Below, piece by piece: positions 9,701-16,430 of a stretch of 33,031 nt of DNA. The stretch spans positions 1 to 33,031 of the forward strand of contig CAKUQM010000018.1 in NCBI GenBank assembly GCA_934675465.1, given 5' to 3'. The notes below the pieces were generated by a model, which had not been told where the DNA came from, ran no database searches, and saw only the letters and a program-made list of their open reading frames with translations. Source of the DNA: an uncultured Erysipelotrichaceae bacterium. GTDB lineage: Bacteria; Bacillota_I; Bacilli_A; Erysipelotrichales; Erysipelotrichaceae. Made by a program: the position numbers and the translations under genes. The stretch's first letter is position 1. Each line of letters starts with the position of its first letter.

Positions 9701-10574
9701 CGCTGCTGGTGATAGTGATATCACTCAAGGTCTTCCACGTGTTGAAGAACTATTTGAAGCTAGATGTCCTAAGCGTCCTGCTACTTTAGCTAAGATTAAC
9801 GGTGAAATCACTGCAATTAATGAAAATGATGATCATAGTATCGTTGTTGATGTAACTGGTGAAAATGAAACTATTTCACATCGTTTAATTCTTGGTCAAA
9901 CTGTAAGATCTTGGATGGGCGTTGGTACTAAGGTTAAGGCTGGTGATAAGCTAACTGAAGGTAACGTTGATCCTAAGGAATTATTAAGTATTGCCGGTGT
10001 TCAAGCTGTTCAAAACTATATCCTTAAGGAAGTTAAGAAGGTTTATGCTTTGGCTGGTATCGATACTTCAGATAAGCACATTGAGATGATTATTCATCAA
10101 ATGTTAAAGCGTGTAATCATCATCGAACCAGGTGATTCAGATTACTGTACAGGTCAAACTGTTTCAATGAGAAAGATTAATGAAATCAATACAAACTTAT
10201 TAATGGAAGGTAAGACTCCTGCTAAGTTTGGTCCTATGTTGTTAGGTATTTCTAAGTCTTCAGTTGAAACTGACTCATTCTTATCTGCTGCTTCATTCCA
10301 AGAAACTACTAAGGTATTAACTGATGCAGCTATTAATGCTAAGGTTGATGACCTATTCGGTATCAAGGAAAACGTTATTATCGGTAAGTTAATTCCTGCT
10401 GGTACAGGTTCTAAGTTTGAACGTGAAACTACTCATTTAGTAGAAGAACGTGCAGCTGAACTTGTTAAGGAAAGAGAAGAGAGAGTGCTATTGTTCGAAG
10501 AAGAGACTAAGGCAGCTCAACTTCCAAGTGATGTAACTACTCTTAGAGATAGCGAAGAAAAAGAAGCTGAATAA
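6762..10574 (+). CDS. rpoC: DNA-directed RNA polymerase subunit beta'
   Basis: The beta' subunit carries the catalytic Mg-binding loop NADFDGD (residues 447-453; Asp449, 451 and 453). The N-terminal zinc ribbon is Cys59, 61, 74 and 77 (CACGKY...CDRCGVE). The second zinc site is Cys851 with Cys927, 934 and 937 (CRSKDGICRKC). The bridge-helix and trigger-loop region is intact (SEFFISTHGVRKGLTDTALKTAESGYLTRRLVD, read in two parts, and MRTFHTGGVA). At 1270 residues it is modestly longer than B. subtilis RpoC. The Shine-Dalgarno AGGAGG overlaps the rpoB stop. An intrinsic terminator follows immediately. No rpsL, rpsG, fusA or tuf follows, unlike many Firmicutes. Confidence 0.99.
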   Translation: MANNKFEAIKVGLASPERIREWSYGEVTKPETINYRSQKPEKDGLFCERIFGPTKDWECACGKYKKVRYKGITCDRCGVEITKSSVRRERFGHISLAAPVVHIWYLKGIPSRMGLVLNVSPKILEEIVYFVTWIVTDPGSTDLQYKQPLSEMEVRNYQALYGEKAFKAATGAEAIKTLLEQVDVVKEQKEIKKELEKAQGDKRKKLIKRLETVNAFVNSDNKPEWMVLTELPVIPPDLRPMLQLDGGRFATSDLNDLYRRVITRNNRLRKLLEIGTPSIIVQNEKRMLQEAVDALIDNGRRGNPVKGSANRPLKSLSHSLKGKQGRFRQNLLGKRVDFSGRSVIAVGPNLKMYQCGIPREMAINLYRPFVESELVLQKIAQSLKQAEKMVDKQDPQIWDVVEEIMDNHPVFLNRAPTLHRLGIQAFKPKLVEGRAIRLHPLVCTAFNADFDGDQMAVHLPLSEKARAEAEILMLASNNILGPKDGKPIVTPSQDMVLGNFYLNMEETKEEFYHKAEVLKTLGDEEAAEMWTRFGDNEGHVYKDFNEALMAYQNKQVHLHTRVAIAAGSLKKTCFTEEENNMYLITTIGKLIFNNAFPSDFPYINMVTTDTLKRTPHDQFVPYGTDICAHIAGLKVSPEFTKKALGNVIAEVFAKYRTNGSSTILDNIKDLGFEYSTVAGMTVSLADINVAPNKQMYVDEAKKKADVLQNLLDRGQLTPPEWEKHFSQLWSDTKDKIGDEVMNSLERKSPINMMAVSGARGNKSHFTQLAGMRGLMGRPTQSKSKKEYQPSIIEVPIYSCFREGMSVSEFFISTHGVRKGLTDTALKTAESGYLTRRLVDVSQDVIIMEDDCHTDMGYYVEAIIDRKDNSIIESFADRIIGRFSKEVVTHPETGEVIIGEDEFIDEDKAREIVAAGIKGMYIRNTFTCRSKDGICRKCYGRNMATGKLVENGEAVGIMAAQSIGEPGTQLTMRTFHTGGVAAAGDSDITQGLPRVEELFEARCPKRPATLAKINGEITAINENDDHSIVVDVTGENETISHRLILGQTVRSWMGVGTKVKAGDKLTEGNVDPKELLSIAGVQAVQNYILKEVKKVYALAGIDTSDKHIEMIIHQMLKRVIIIEPGDSDYCTGQTVSMRKINEINTNLLMEGKTPAKFGPMLLGISKSSVETDSFLSAASFQETTKVLTDAAINAKVDDLFGIKENVIIGKLIPAGTGSKFERETTHLVEERAAELVKEREERVLLFEEETKAAQLPSDVTTLRDSEEKEAE

Positions 10575-10585
10575 ACTAAAATTTT

Positions 10586-10613
10586 AAGCTCGGGGCAACT
10601 CGAGCTTTTATTA
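10586..10613 (+). terminator. intrinsic terminator after rpoC
   Basis: AAGCTCG (10586-10592) pairs with CGAGCTT (10601-10607), extended inwards by G.T and G-C pairs. TTTATTAT follows the stem. It lies 12 nt after the rpoC stop and closes the rplJ-rpoC operon. Confidence 0.88.
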
Positions 10614-10648
10614 TGCTAATATATGGGTATAGAAAAGGAATTGATAAT

Positions 10649-11344
10649 ATGAAATTAACAAGAACTGATAAAGAAGCAATCAAGATGGGTAATGCTGGTT
10701 ATATCCTAAATAAGGGTGCTGAACTTTATAGAAATGAAAACTTTAAAGAAGCGATTGAATATTATCACTTAGCAAGTACGATGGGTAGTGATATTGCTGC
10801 TAGTAATTTGGGTTATTGTTACTTATACGGAAGAAGCGTTGAGGCTAATGTTGATTTAGCCATTAGTTATTTTGAGTTAGCAGCTAACAGAGGAAATGTG
10901 GATGCACTATATAAACTTGGCGATATTTATTCTAGTGATAAGTGGAAGCTTAAGGATAATGAATTATCTTTATATTATTATCAATTGGCGGCTAATATCT
11001 TGATTGGTTGTGATTGGTCAAAAGAAGATGCGATTGCCTTTACTGAAGAATTAGAAGAATATCCAAGTTTATGCTATGCCTTAGCTAGGGAATTGATGCC
11101 TGGAGGTAATTTGAAAACATCATTAGATCAGGCTTATCAATTTTTGTTGCATGCAGAACAAGGCTTTGTTCATGAGATTTTAAACGGTGCAACTTATTAT
11201 AAGAAGAATCTAAATAAAGTAACTGTCTTATTACAAGATGATATCTTCGATGAAATAAGAGATGATTATGATTACTTATTTGATGAAGATGATGATGACT
11301 TGTTGTATGATGCCTTTGAGGGTGATGATCCAGTATTCTTTTAA
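10649..11344 (+). CDS. Sel1-like repeat (SLR/TPR-type) protein
   Basis: A cytosolic alpha-solenoid repeat protein of 231 residues with no signal peptide. Repeats spaced about 36 residues are seen at about 28-60 (AIEYYHLASTMG then NLGYCYLYG), 64-95 (VDLAISYFELAANRG then YKLGDIY) and 100-118 (ELSLYYYQLAANIL), matching the Sel1 pattern A..YY..AA..G...A...LG..Y. The C-terminus is very acidic (DYLFDEDDDD) and ends in DPVFF. Such repeats usually mediate protein-protein contacts; the partner is unknown. The start is the ATG at 10649, preceded by AAAAGGA. An in-frame ATG at 10613 lies on the rpoC terminator and is rejected. It has no operon partner: the rpoC terminator is upstream and a bidirectional terminator is downstream. 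Confidence 0.82.
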   Translation: MKLTRTDKEAIKMGNAGYILNKGAELYRNENFKEAIEYYHLASTMGSDIAASNLGYCYLYGRSVEANVDLAISYFELAANRGNVDALYKLGDIYSSDKWKLKDNELSLYYYQLAANILIGCDWSKEDAIAFTEELEEYPSLCYALARELMPGGNLKTSLDQAYQFLLHAEQGFVHEILNGATYYKKNLNKVTVLLQDDIFDEIRDDYDYLFDEDDDDLLYDAFEGDDPVFF

Positions 11345-11384
11345 TACTAAAAGGGTGTCATTATAACGACACCCTTTTAGTATT
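11343..11384. terminator. bidirectional terminator between convergent genes
   Basis: AATACTAAAAGGGTGTC (11343-11359) is perfectly complementary to 11368-11384, giving a 17-bp stem with an 8-nt loop. The A-rich and T-rich outer ends give a U tract in both directions. It contains two bases of each of the stop codons of the Sel1 gene and bglA. Confidence 0.93.
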
Positions 11385-12792
11385 ATTTTTCAATTAAGTT
11401 TTGACCGTTTGAACTAATAACTTCTTTATACCAATTAAATGATTTCTTTTTATAACGTTTCAAAGTTCCACTTCCATCATTATTTCTATCAACATAAATA
11501 AAGCCATATCTTTTCTTCATTTCTGCAGTAGAGGCACTGACTAAGTCAATACAACCCCAAGAAGTATAGCCCACAACATCAACACCATCTAAGGTAATAG
11601 CCTTAGCAACTTCAATTAGATGATCATTCATATAATCGATACGATATTGATCATCGACTGTTCCATCTTCATTTAATATATCCATCGCACCTAAACCATT
11701 TTCAACAATAAATAGCGGTTTTTGGTAGCGATTATAGAACTGATTAAGAAGAATTCTAAGACCTACAGGATCGATTTGCCAACCCCAATCGCTTTCTTTT
11801 AGATAAGGATTTTTAACACCAGTTGTAAGGTTTCCTTTAGTAACATCATAGCTTTCAGGATCATGAGCATAACATTTACTCATATAATATGAGAATGATA
11901 AGAAATCACAAGTGTTCTTTAAGATTTCTGTATCACCATCCTGAATGTCAATGTGGATATTATTTCTTTCCATATCTTTTAAAGCATATGTTGGATAATA
12001 ACCACGCATATGAATATCAGTGAAGAAATCACCATTTCTATCGTTTTCCATCTTATATAAAGCATCAAGTGGGTTACAAGTTCTAGGATAACTAACAAGG
12101 CCTAGTACCATACAACCAATCTTATTATTAGGATCGATTTCATGACCGATTTTAACAGCAAAAGCACTAGCGACTAGTTCATGATGAGCTGCTTGGTATA
12201 AATCTTGTTTAGTTAACTTGTCTTTTGGAGTTAAGATACCAGCTCCCATAAGAGGAAAGTGCCAAATACTATTGATTTCATTGAATGTTAACCAATATTT
12301 AACCTTTCCTTTATAACGATTAAATACTGTAGTGACATATTTTGTGTAGAAATCGATTAATTTTCTATTTCTCCAACCATCATATTCTTTAGCAAGGTGA
12401 TATGGTGTTTCATAATGACTTAGTGTAACAAGTGGTTCTATATGATACTTTAAGCACTCGTCGATGACATTCTCATAAAATTTTAAACCTAATTCATTTG
12501 GCGTTTCATCATCACCATTTGGAAAGATTCTAGACCAAGCTATAGAGAAACGATATACTTTGAAGCCCATTTCAGCAAATAAAGCAATATCTTCTTTATA
12601 ATGATGATACATATCGATTCCTTTTAACTTAAGGTTTCTTTCTAATACAGTATCACTTGGACCTTTCATGATGCCATCTGGCATAAAGTCTTGAATATCT
12701 AAGCCTTTACCATCTTCTTTATAAGCGCCTTCACATTGGTTAGCAGCAGTTGCACCGCCCCAAAGGAACTTATCTGGGAAACTATAGTTCAT
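11383..12792 (-). CDS. bglA: 6-phospho-beta-glucosidase, glycoside hydrolase family 1
   Basis: A cytosolic enzyme that hydrolyses phosphorylated beta-glucosides (such as cellobiose-6-P, salicin-6-P or arbutin-6-P) delivered by the PTS. The GH1 landmarks are the N-terminal FLWGGATAANQCEGA, the acid/base Glu172 in TFNEINSIW (NEI rather than the common NEP), and the nucleophile Glu364 in FIVENGLGA. The phosphate-recognition pocket of the 6-phospho branch is seen at about 419-430 (SASTAEMKKRYGF, with Ser421, Lys427 and Tyr429). At 469 residues it has family length. Its Shine-Dalgarno AGGAGA overlaps the bglF stop codon, so translation is probably coupled. It is the last gene of the licT-bglF-bglA operon. 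The exact aglycone preference cannot be told. Confidence 0.96.
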   Translation of the reverse strand: MNYSFPDKFLWGGATAANQCEGAYKEDGKGLDIQDFMPDGIMKGPSDTVLERNLKLKGIDMYHHYKEDIALFAEMGFKVYRFSIAWSRIFPNGDDETPNELGLKFYENVIDECLKYHIEPLVTLSHYETPYHLAKEYDGWRNRKLIDFYTKYVTTVFNRYKGKVKYWLTFNEINSIWHFPLMGAGILTPKDKLTKQDLYQAAHHELVASAFAVKIGHEIDPNNKIGCMVLGLVSYPRTCNPLDALYKMENDRNGDFFTDIHMRGYYPTYALKDMERNNIHIDIQDGDTEILKNTCDFLSFSYYMSKCYAHDPESYDVTKGNLTTGVKNPYLKESDWGWQIDPVGLRILLNQFYNRYQKPLFIVENGLGAMDILNEDGTVDDQYRIDYMNDHLIEVAKAITLDGVDVVGYTSWGCIDLVSASTAEMKKRYGFIYVDRNNDGSGTLKRYKKKSFNWYKEVISSNGQNLIEK

Positions 12793-12799
12793 AATTCTC

Positions 12800-14662
12800 C
12801 TATCTAAATACTTTTAATAAACAGTCTAATTTATTAACTTCTTTATTTTCAGTTTCAATTACATCGACAAAATTGTTTGTATTAGTAATGATTACAGGTG
12901 TAATGACATCGTAGCCTTCTTTAATAATGGCATCGATATCAAATTCCACTAATAAATCACCTTTTTTAACTTGATCACCATTTTTAACATGACCAGTATA
13001 GTGTTTGCCATTTAGTTCAACTGTATCAAGCCCAATATGAACTAATACTTCAACTCCTTCAGCGTTTGTTAAACCAACTGCATGATTGGTAGGGAAGATA
13101 GCTGATACAACACCATCAAATGGAGCAACAACTTTTCCTTCATTTGGTCTAATAGCAACACCCTTTCCCATGATTTCTTTTGAAAATACTTCATCTTTTA
13201 CTTCACTTAAAGCAACAACTTCACCACTTACTGGAGCATCAATTTCAACGTAGTTATTTAATTGCTTAGTTTCCTTCTTAGCATTTGGATCTTCGATTGC
13301 TTCTGGCTTTTCAGTGTTAGCACCAACACCACCGAAGAAGTATGTAAGAACAAATGAAAGTACAATTGAAGCAACCATAGCGATAGCAGCATTTCTTACG
13401 TTACTTAAATCATCGCAGATATATACAGGAAGAGCAGTTAAACCAGCTGTAGCACTTGCATATGTTCTCATGTTAGTTAAACCAGCGAATAAGCCTACGA
13501 TAGCACCACTTGCCATAACACAGAATAATGGTTTCTTTAAAGGCATAGTAACACCATATAGGGCTGGTTCAGTGATTCCGAATAGTGCAGTTGTACCTGA
13601 ACTTACAGCAGTAGACTTCATTTCTTTATCCTTGCTTCTTAAAGCAACAGCGAAACAAGCACCGGCTTGAGATAAGTTAGATACAAGCATACCAGGGCCT
13701 AACAAAGTTCCATAACCTAATGTTGCATATTGTGCAAGTTGTACTGGTAAGAAACTATAGTGCATACCTGTCATAACAAATAGAGGACATAGACCACCCA
13801 TTAATACTGGAATTACCCATCTTGCTTGATTGTTTAAGAAATCAAATACAACATATAAGATATCACCAACAAAGCTTCCTAAAGGACCGATTAGTGAGAA
13901 TGCAAATGGAGCAGTGATTAGCATAGTTAGTAAAGGTACTAAGAATACTTTAACGCTCTTAGGAGAAATCTTGTTTGCTAGTTTTTCAACATAGCTTGCT
14001 AACCAAACAATTAAGATTGCTGGTACAACAGAACTACCATAAGATACTAGTTTTACAGGAAGTCCGAAGAAGTGTACTGCTTCGCCAGCTGCAACTAATC
14101 CAGAATATGTAGGGTGGATTAACATCGCACCTAATACAGCAGCAACAAATTGATTGCACTTAAAACGACGTGCACTACTTAATGCTAAGAAGATTGGCAA
14201 GAAGTAGAAGGCGCTATCAGCAATCATAGCAAGAAGTACATATGTTTGATCAGCTGTGTTTAATAGTTTAAATGTAGTAGCTAAAGCTAGAACTGCCTTG
14301 ATCATACCAGCACCACAAATTGCTGGAACGATTGGTTGGAAGATTGCAGTAATAGCGCCTAAGACAGCGTTAATAATTCCTGTTTTTTCTTCACTAGCTT
14401 TTACGTCTTCGCTAAAGTTACCTAATTTTTTAATTTCATCACATACATCAGATACATTTGTTCCAATTACAATTTGGAATTGACCGTTCTTATTAACTAG
14501 TCCTTGAACGCCTTTAATGTTCTTTAATGTATTTTCATCAGCTTTTTTCACATCTTTTAATGTGAATCTTAAACGTGTCATGCAATTAGTTACTGCTTCG
14601 ATGTTAGAAACACCGCCAACAGCAGCAACAATTTCATTTGCCATTGTTTCAAATTTACTCAT
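12800..14662 (-). CDS. bglF: PTS beta-glucoside transporter, EIIBCA fusion
   Basis: A membrane permease that imports and phosphorylates beta-glucosides. The order is EIIB, EIIC, EIIA. EIIB (about 1-85) has the phospho-Cys27 in TNCMTRLRF and the following GVQGLVNKNGQFQIVIG. EIIC (about 105-450) is a multi-pass domain with GITEPALYGVTMP and GMHYSFLPVQ. The EIIA domain (about 470-620) carries its active His at about 542 in LVHIGLDTV. The fusion is complete and of normal length (620 residues). The start is the ATG at 14662 with GAAAGGA upstream; an in-frame TTG 15 nt earlier, at the Shine-Dalgarno, is rejected. Besides transport, BglF-type permeases phosphorylate and inhibit their cognate LicT/BglG antiterminator when substrate is absent. 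The alternative name is bglP. Confidence 0.96.
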   Translation of the reverse strand: MSKFETMANEIVAAVGGVSNIEAVTNCMTRLRFTLKDVKKADENTLKNIKGVQGLVNKNGQFQIVIGTNVSDVCDEIKKLGNFSEDVKASEEKTGIINAVLGAITAIFQPIVPAICGAGMIKAVLALATTFKLLNTADQTYVLLAMIADSAFYFLPIFLALSSARRFKCNQFVAAVLGAMLIHPTYSGLVAAGEAVHFFGLPVKLVSYGSSVVPAILIVWLASYVEKLANKISPKSVKVFLVPLLTMLITAPFAFSLIGPLGSFVGDILYVVFDFLNNQARWVIPVLMGGLCPLFVMTGMHYSFLPVQLAQYATLGYGTLLGPGMLVSNLSQAGACFAVALRSKDKEMKSTAVSSGTTALFGITEPALYGVTMPLKKPLFCVMASGAIVGLFAGLTNMRTYASATAGLTALPVYICDDLSNVRNAAIAMVASIVLSFVLTYFFGGVGANTEKPEAIEDPNAKKETKQLNNYVEIDAPVSGEVVALSEVKDEVFSKEIMGKGVAIRPNEGKVVAPFDGVVSAIFPTNHAVGLTNAEGVEVLVHIGLDTVELNGKHYTGHVKNGDQVKKGDLLVEFDIDAIIKEGYDVITPVIITNTNNFVDVIETENKEVNKLDCLLKVFR

Positions 14663-14698
14663 AATTATTCCTTTCAATTTTGATGGCTGGCACTTGAA

Positions 14699-15538
14699 TT
14701 AATTTTGTCTTGTACAAACGCGATTTATGTGTAACATGAAGTAGACCATCTCATCGCTTCCTAAGTCAATGTTATAGTTTAATAAGATATATTTCTTAAC
14801 CTTTAAACTACATTGATAACTTGTAGGATATTTGTTTCTGATTTGTTCGAATAAATCATCTTGGTCATCATTATAAATCTCGTTAGAAAATAGACGTCTT
14901 GCAAAGAAACGAATATGAGAAACAAAGCGAATATAGTTAATGCTATTTACATCTAAGGCTAAATGGTAATGATATTCTACAATTTGTAGGATATCTTCTA
15001 CCATTTTAGTAACGGCAATTGTTTGACTCATTGCCTCGCCTGATTGACTAGCATTGACAAAGTGCATGGCAATAAAGCCGGCTTCATCCTCGCTCATTTT
15101 AATGTCTGTTTCATATGCAATCATATCAAGTGCTTTTAAAGCCACTTTAAACTCATTGGGATAGAATTTTTTGATGTCAAATAGAAGTGCATTTTTTAAA
15201 ACTTCACCGTTTTGATATCTTTCTATTGCGTAACTGATGTGATCACTTAATGCTAAATAGATACTGTTATCGAAAATTATATTTAATGCCTTTGTAGCGT
15301 AGTCGATGATATTAGATGATAGTTCAATATATTTAACCGGTACCTGATCAAATAAAGCGTTGAACTTATCATTTAGTTCTTTTGTATCAAAGACAAACTT
15401 TTTATCGATTTTGTTAGGATCAACTTCATCATCTTTTTTAAGACCAAAAGCAATGCCTTTCCCCATAAGAATCATTTCTTGGTGTTTGGCATCTTCAACT
15501 AAGCAAATATTGTTGTTGAATGTTTTGATAATTTTCAT
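14699..15538 (-). CDS. licT: transcriptional antiterminator, BglG/LicT family
   Basis: An RNA-binding antiterminator of 279 residues. The co-antiterminator (CAT) RNA-binding domain covers residues 1-55 (MKIIKTFNNNICLVED, then GKGIAFG). PRD1 (about 65-170) contains His100 and His159 (SDHISYAIERYQNG; GFIAMHFVNAS). PRD2 (about 171-279) contains His208 and His270 (FVSHIRFFARR; YFMLHINRV). All four phosphorylatable His are present, almost at the positions known for B. subtilis LicT. PRD1 His are inhibitory sites for EII, and PRD2 His are activating sites for HPr. The active dimer binds the RAT hairpin in its own leader, which is the only RAT in the operon, so expression is autogenous. bglF follows after 36 nt with no terminator or RAT. 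Confidence 0.96.
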   Translation of the reverse strand: MKIIKTFNNNICLVEDAKHQEMILMGKGIAFGLKKDDEVDPNKIDKKFVFDTKELNDKFNALFDQVPVKYIELSSNIIDYATKALNIIFDNSIYLALSDHISYAIERYQNGEVLKNALLFDIKKFYPNEFKVALKALDMIAYETDIKMSEDEAGFIAMHFVNASQSGEAMSQTIAVTKMVEDILQIVEYHYHLALDVNSINYIRFVSHIRFFARRLFSNEIYNDDQDDLFEQIRNKYPTSYQCSLKVKKYILLNYNIDLGSDEMVYFMLHINRVCTRQN

Positions 15539-15564
15539 TTGTATCCTCTCTAGTCACTATTGTA

Positions 15565-15629
15565 AACAAAAAACACCTAAAGATAGCAAAAAGACGATTT
15601 TTGTCTTATATATACTATCCTCAGGTGTT
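15565..15629 (-). terminator. LicT-controlled terminator in the licT leader
   Basis: On the minus strand a 15-bp stem with two G.U pairs forms between 15615-15629 (AACACCTGAGGATAG) and 15572-15586 (CTATCTTTAGGTGTT), followed by a T tract at 15571-15565. A minor hairpin AAGAC/GTCTT lies inside the long loop. The promoter-side arm overlaps the RAT sequence, so RAT and terminator should be mutually exclusive. Confidence 0.9.
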
Positions 15630-15650
15630 GCCTTTATCAGTTACAATCCT
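15621..15650 (-). promoter_or_regulatory. RAT ribonucleic antiterminator site (LicT target)
   Basis: Minus-strand GGATTGTAACTG, then ATAAAGGCAACACCTG, matches the pattern of B. subtilis licT/sac RAT elements (GGATTGTTACTG...GCAGGCAAAACC, from memory). A 29-nt hairpin with two asymmetric internal loops is the expected fold. It shares nine bases (15621-15629) with the 5' arm of the terminator. Confidence 0.9.
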
Positions 15651-15662
15651 AATGACAAAAAT

Positions 15663-15691
15663 AATGTACCACTTGGTGAAAGCGCTGTCAA
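15663..15691 (-). promoter_or_regulatory. licT-bglF-bglA promoter
   Basis: Read on the minus strand, a perfect TTGACA (15691-15686) is followed by a 17-nt spacer and TACATT (15668-15663), with TGG immediately before the -10 (an extended -10). It sits just upstream of the RAT. Confidence 0.85.
15677..15690. promoter_or_regulatory. cre site (CcpA operator)
   Basis: TGAAAGCGCTGTCA on the plus strand fits the consensus TGWAANCGNTNWCA at every position and is nearly palindromic. It covers most of the -35 box and spacer of the licT promoter, so CcpA/HPr-Ser-P binding should block polymerase directly when preferred sugars are present. Confidence 0.87.
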
Positions 15692-15712
15692 TGATTTTTT
15701 GATAAAAATTGA

Positions 15713-15833
15713 TATATTTTGGTGGCTCTTCCTTATTATATATAAGGGTATATTTTTGGTGAAAAATAAGGGAATATTGATAACCCGGGCAATATATTTT
15801 GGAAAACTTGATTGGAAATTGATGTTTTTGGTG
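15713..15833. repeat. four imperfect TATATTTTGGTG repeats in the divergent intergenic region
   Basis: Variants of TATATTTTTGGTG occur at 15713-15724, 15749-15761, 15793-15802 (truncated, TATATTTTGG) and 15823-15833 (TGTTTTTGGTG), spaced about 30-44 nt. They lie in the 566-bp gene-free region between divergent licT and rpsJ. The remainder of 15692-15936 is AT-rich with no credible gene. The two overlapping ORFs here look spurious. Function is unknown; a DNA-bending or regulator-binding array is possible. Confidence 0.4.
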
Positions 15834-15936
15834 TGAAAAGGGCTTAAATAGGGTGTGTAATAAGGCACGCCTGTAACCGTGATATCGATGGTGTTCAAAA
15901 AAGTGCGAAAATATGCGGATTTTTTAAAAATTTATA

Positions 15937-15965
15937 TTGAAAAACAGATACAAAAACTGTAGAAT
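15937..15965 (+). promoter_or_regulatory. S10-spc-alpha operon promoter
   Basis: TTGAAA (15937-15942), a 17-nt spacer and TAGAAT (15960-15965) each match 5 of 6 of the sigma-A consensus. An A/T-only stretch at about 15920-15936 directly upstream resembles an UP element, as expected for a ribosomal protein promoter. It is the only strong promoter seen for the roughly 14-kb operon. Confidence 0.85.
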
Positions 15966-15971
15966 AATTGA

Positions 15972-16104
15972 GCGCTTGCAGTGATATGGGAGATTGCTGG
16001 CACACTGATACCTGTGTGACTGTGTGATAACCAGGGAACTCACTTGGAGCAAGTTACTAAGCTAGATTAAAGGCTTAGTTAGTGAATGTAAGGAGGAAAA
16101 ATTC
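15972..16104 (+). promoter_or_regulatory. structured 5' leader of rpsJ
   Basis: About 130 nt of untranslated RNA. CTGG (15997-16000) pairs with CCAG (16031-16034), enclosing a CACAC/GTGTG hairpin (16001-16005 with 16014-16018). ACTAAGC (16056-16062) pairs with GCTTAGT (16073-16079), and TCACT (16040-16044) can pair with AGTGA (16081-16085) around it. The last helix ends 5 nt before the Shine-Dalgarno AAGGAGG, so it could affect translation initiation. No T tract is present, so it is not an attenuator of the usual type. I cannot assign it to a known leader family. Confidence 0.55.
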
Positions 16105-16416
16105 ATGGCAAAGAACAACGTAAGAATTAAGTTAAAAGCTTACGAACACAGATCTTTGGACTTAGCAACTGAAAAGATTGTTAAGGCTGCAGAAGATGGC
16201 GGCGTTAAGAAGGTCGTTGGTCCTATCCCACTACCAACTGAAAAACAAGTGGTTACAGTTTTGCGTGCTGTTCATAAGTATAAGGATTCTCGTGAACAAT
16301 TCGAGATCAGAACACACAAGAGACTTATCGAAATCATCGGCCCTAGTGCTAAGACAATTGATGCCTTAAGTCGTCTAGAATTACCTAGTGGCGTTGATAT
16401 TGAAATCAAATTATAA
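16105..16416 (+). CDS. rpsJ: 30S ribosomal protein S10
   Basis: S10 is part of the head of the small subunit and, as NusE, of the antitermination complex with NusB. The 103 residues match family length. Conserved stretches are RIKLKAYEHRSLD, VVGPIPLPTEKQVVTVLR and HKRLIEIIGPSAKTIDAL. A strong AAGGAGG lies 9 nt upstream of the ATG. It is the first gene of the S10-spc-alpha operon, behind a structured leader, which makes it the likely entry point for translational feedback. Confidence 0.98.
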   Translation: MAKNNVRIKLKAYEHRSLDLATEKIVKAAEDGGVKKVVGPIPLPTEKQVVTVLRAVHKYKDSREQFEIRTHKRLIEIIGPSAKTIDALSRLELPSGVDIEIKL

Positions 16417-16430
16417 AGAAAGGTGACATC

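Noticed and set aside
10613..10648. Upstream start of the Sel1 protein at 10613
   Set aside because: It falls on the T tract of the rpoC terminator and lacks a Shine-Dalgarno; the ATG at 10649 has AAAAGGA.
13314..13670. Plus-strand ORFs opposite bglF (13314-13670, 14256-14483, 14517-14702)
   Set aside because: They are shadows of a full-length PTS permease and have no start signals.
15360..15836. Plus-strand ORF (158 aa) and minus-strand ORF 15641-15898 (85 aa) in the licT-rpsJ region
   Set aside because: They run across the licT coding sequence, RAT, terminator, promoter and cre site, and their AT-rich translations resemble no family.
15966..15980. Possible second cre site near AGCGCTTGCA just after the rpsJ -10
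   Set aside because: Both orientations miss several required positions of TGWAANCGNTNWCA (three mismatches at best), unlike the perfect site at 15677.
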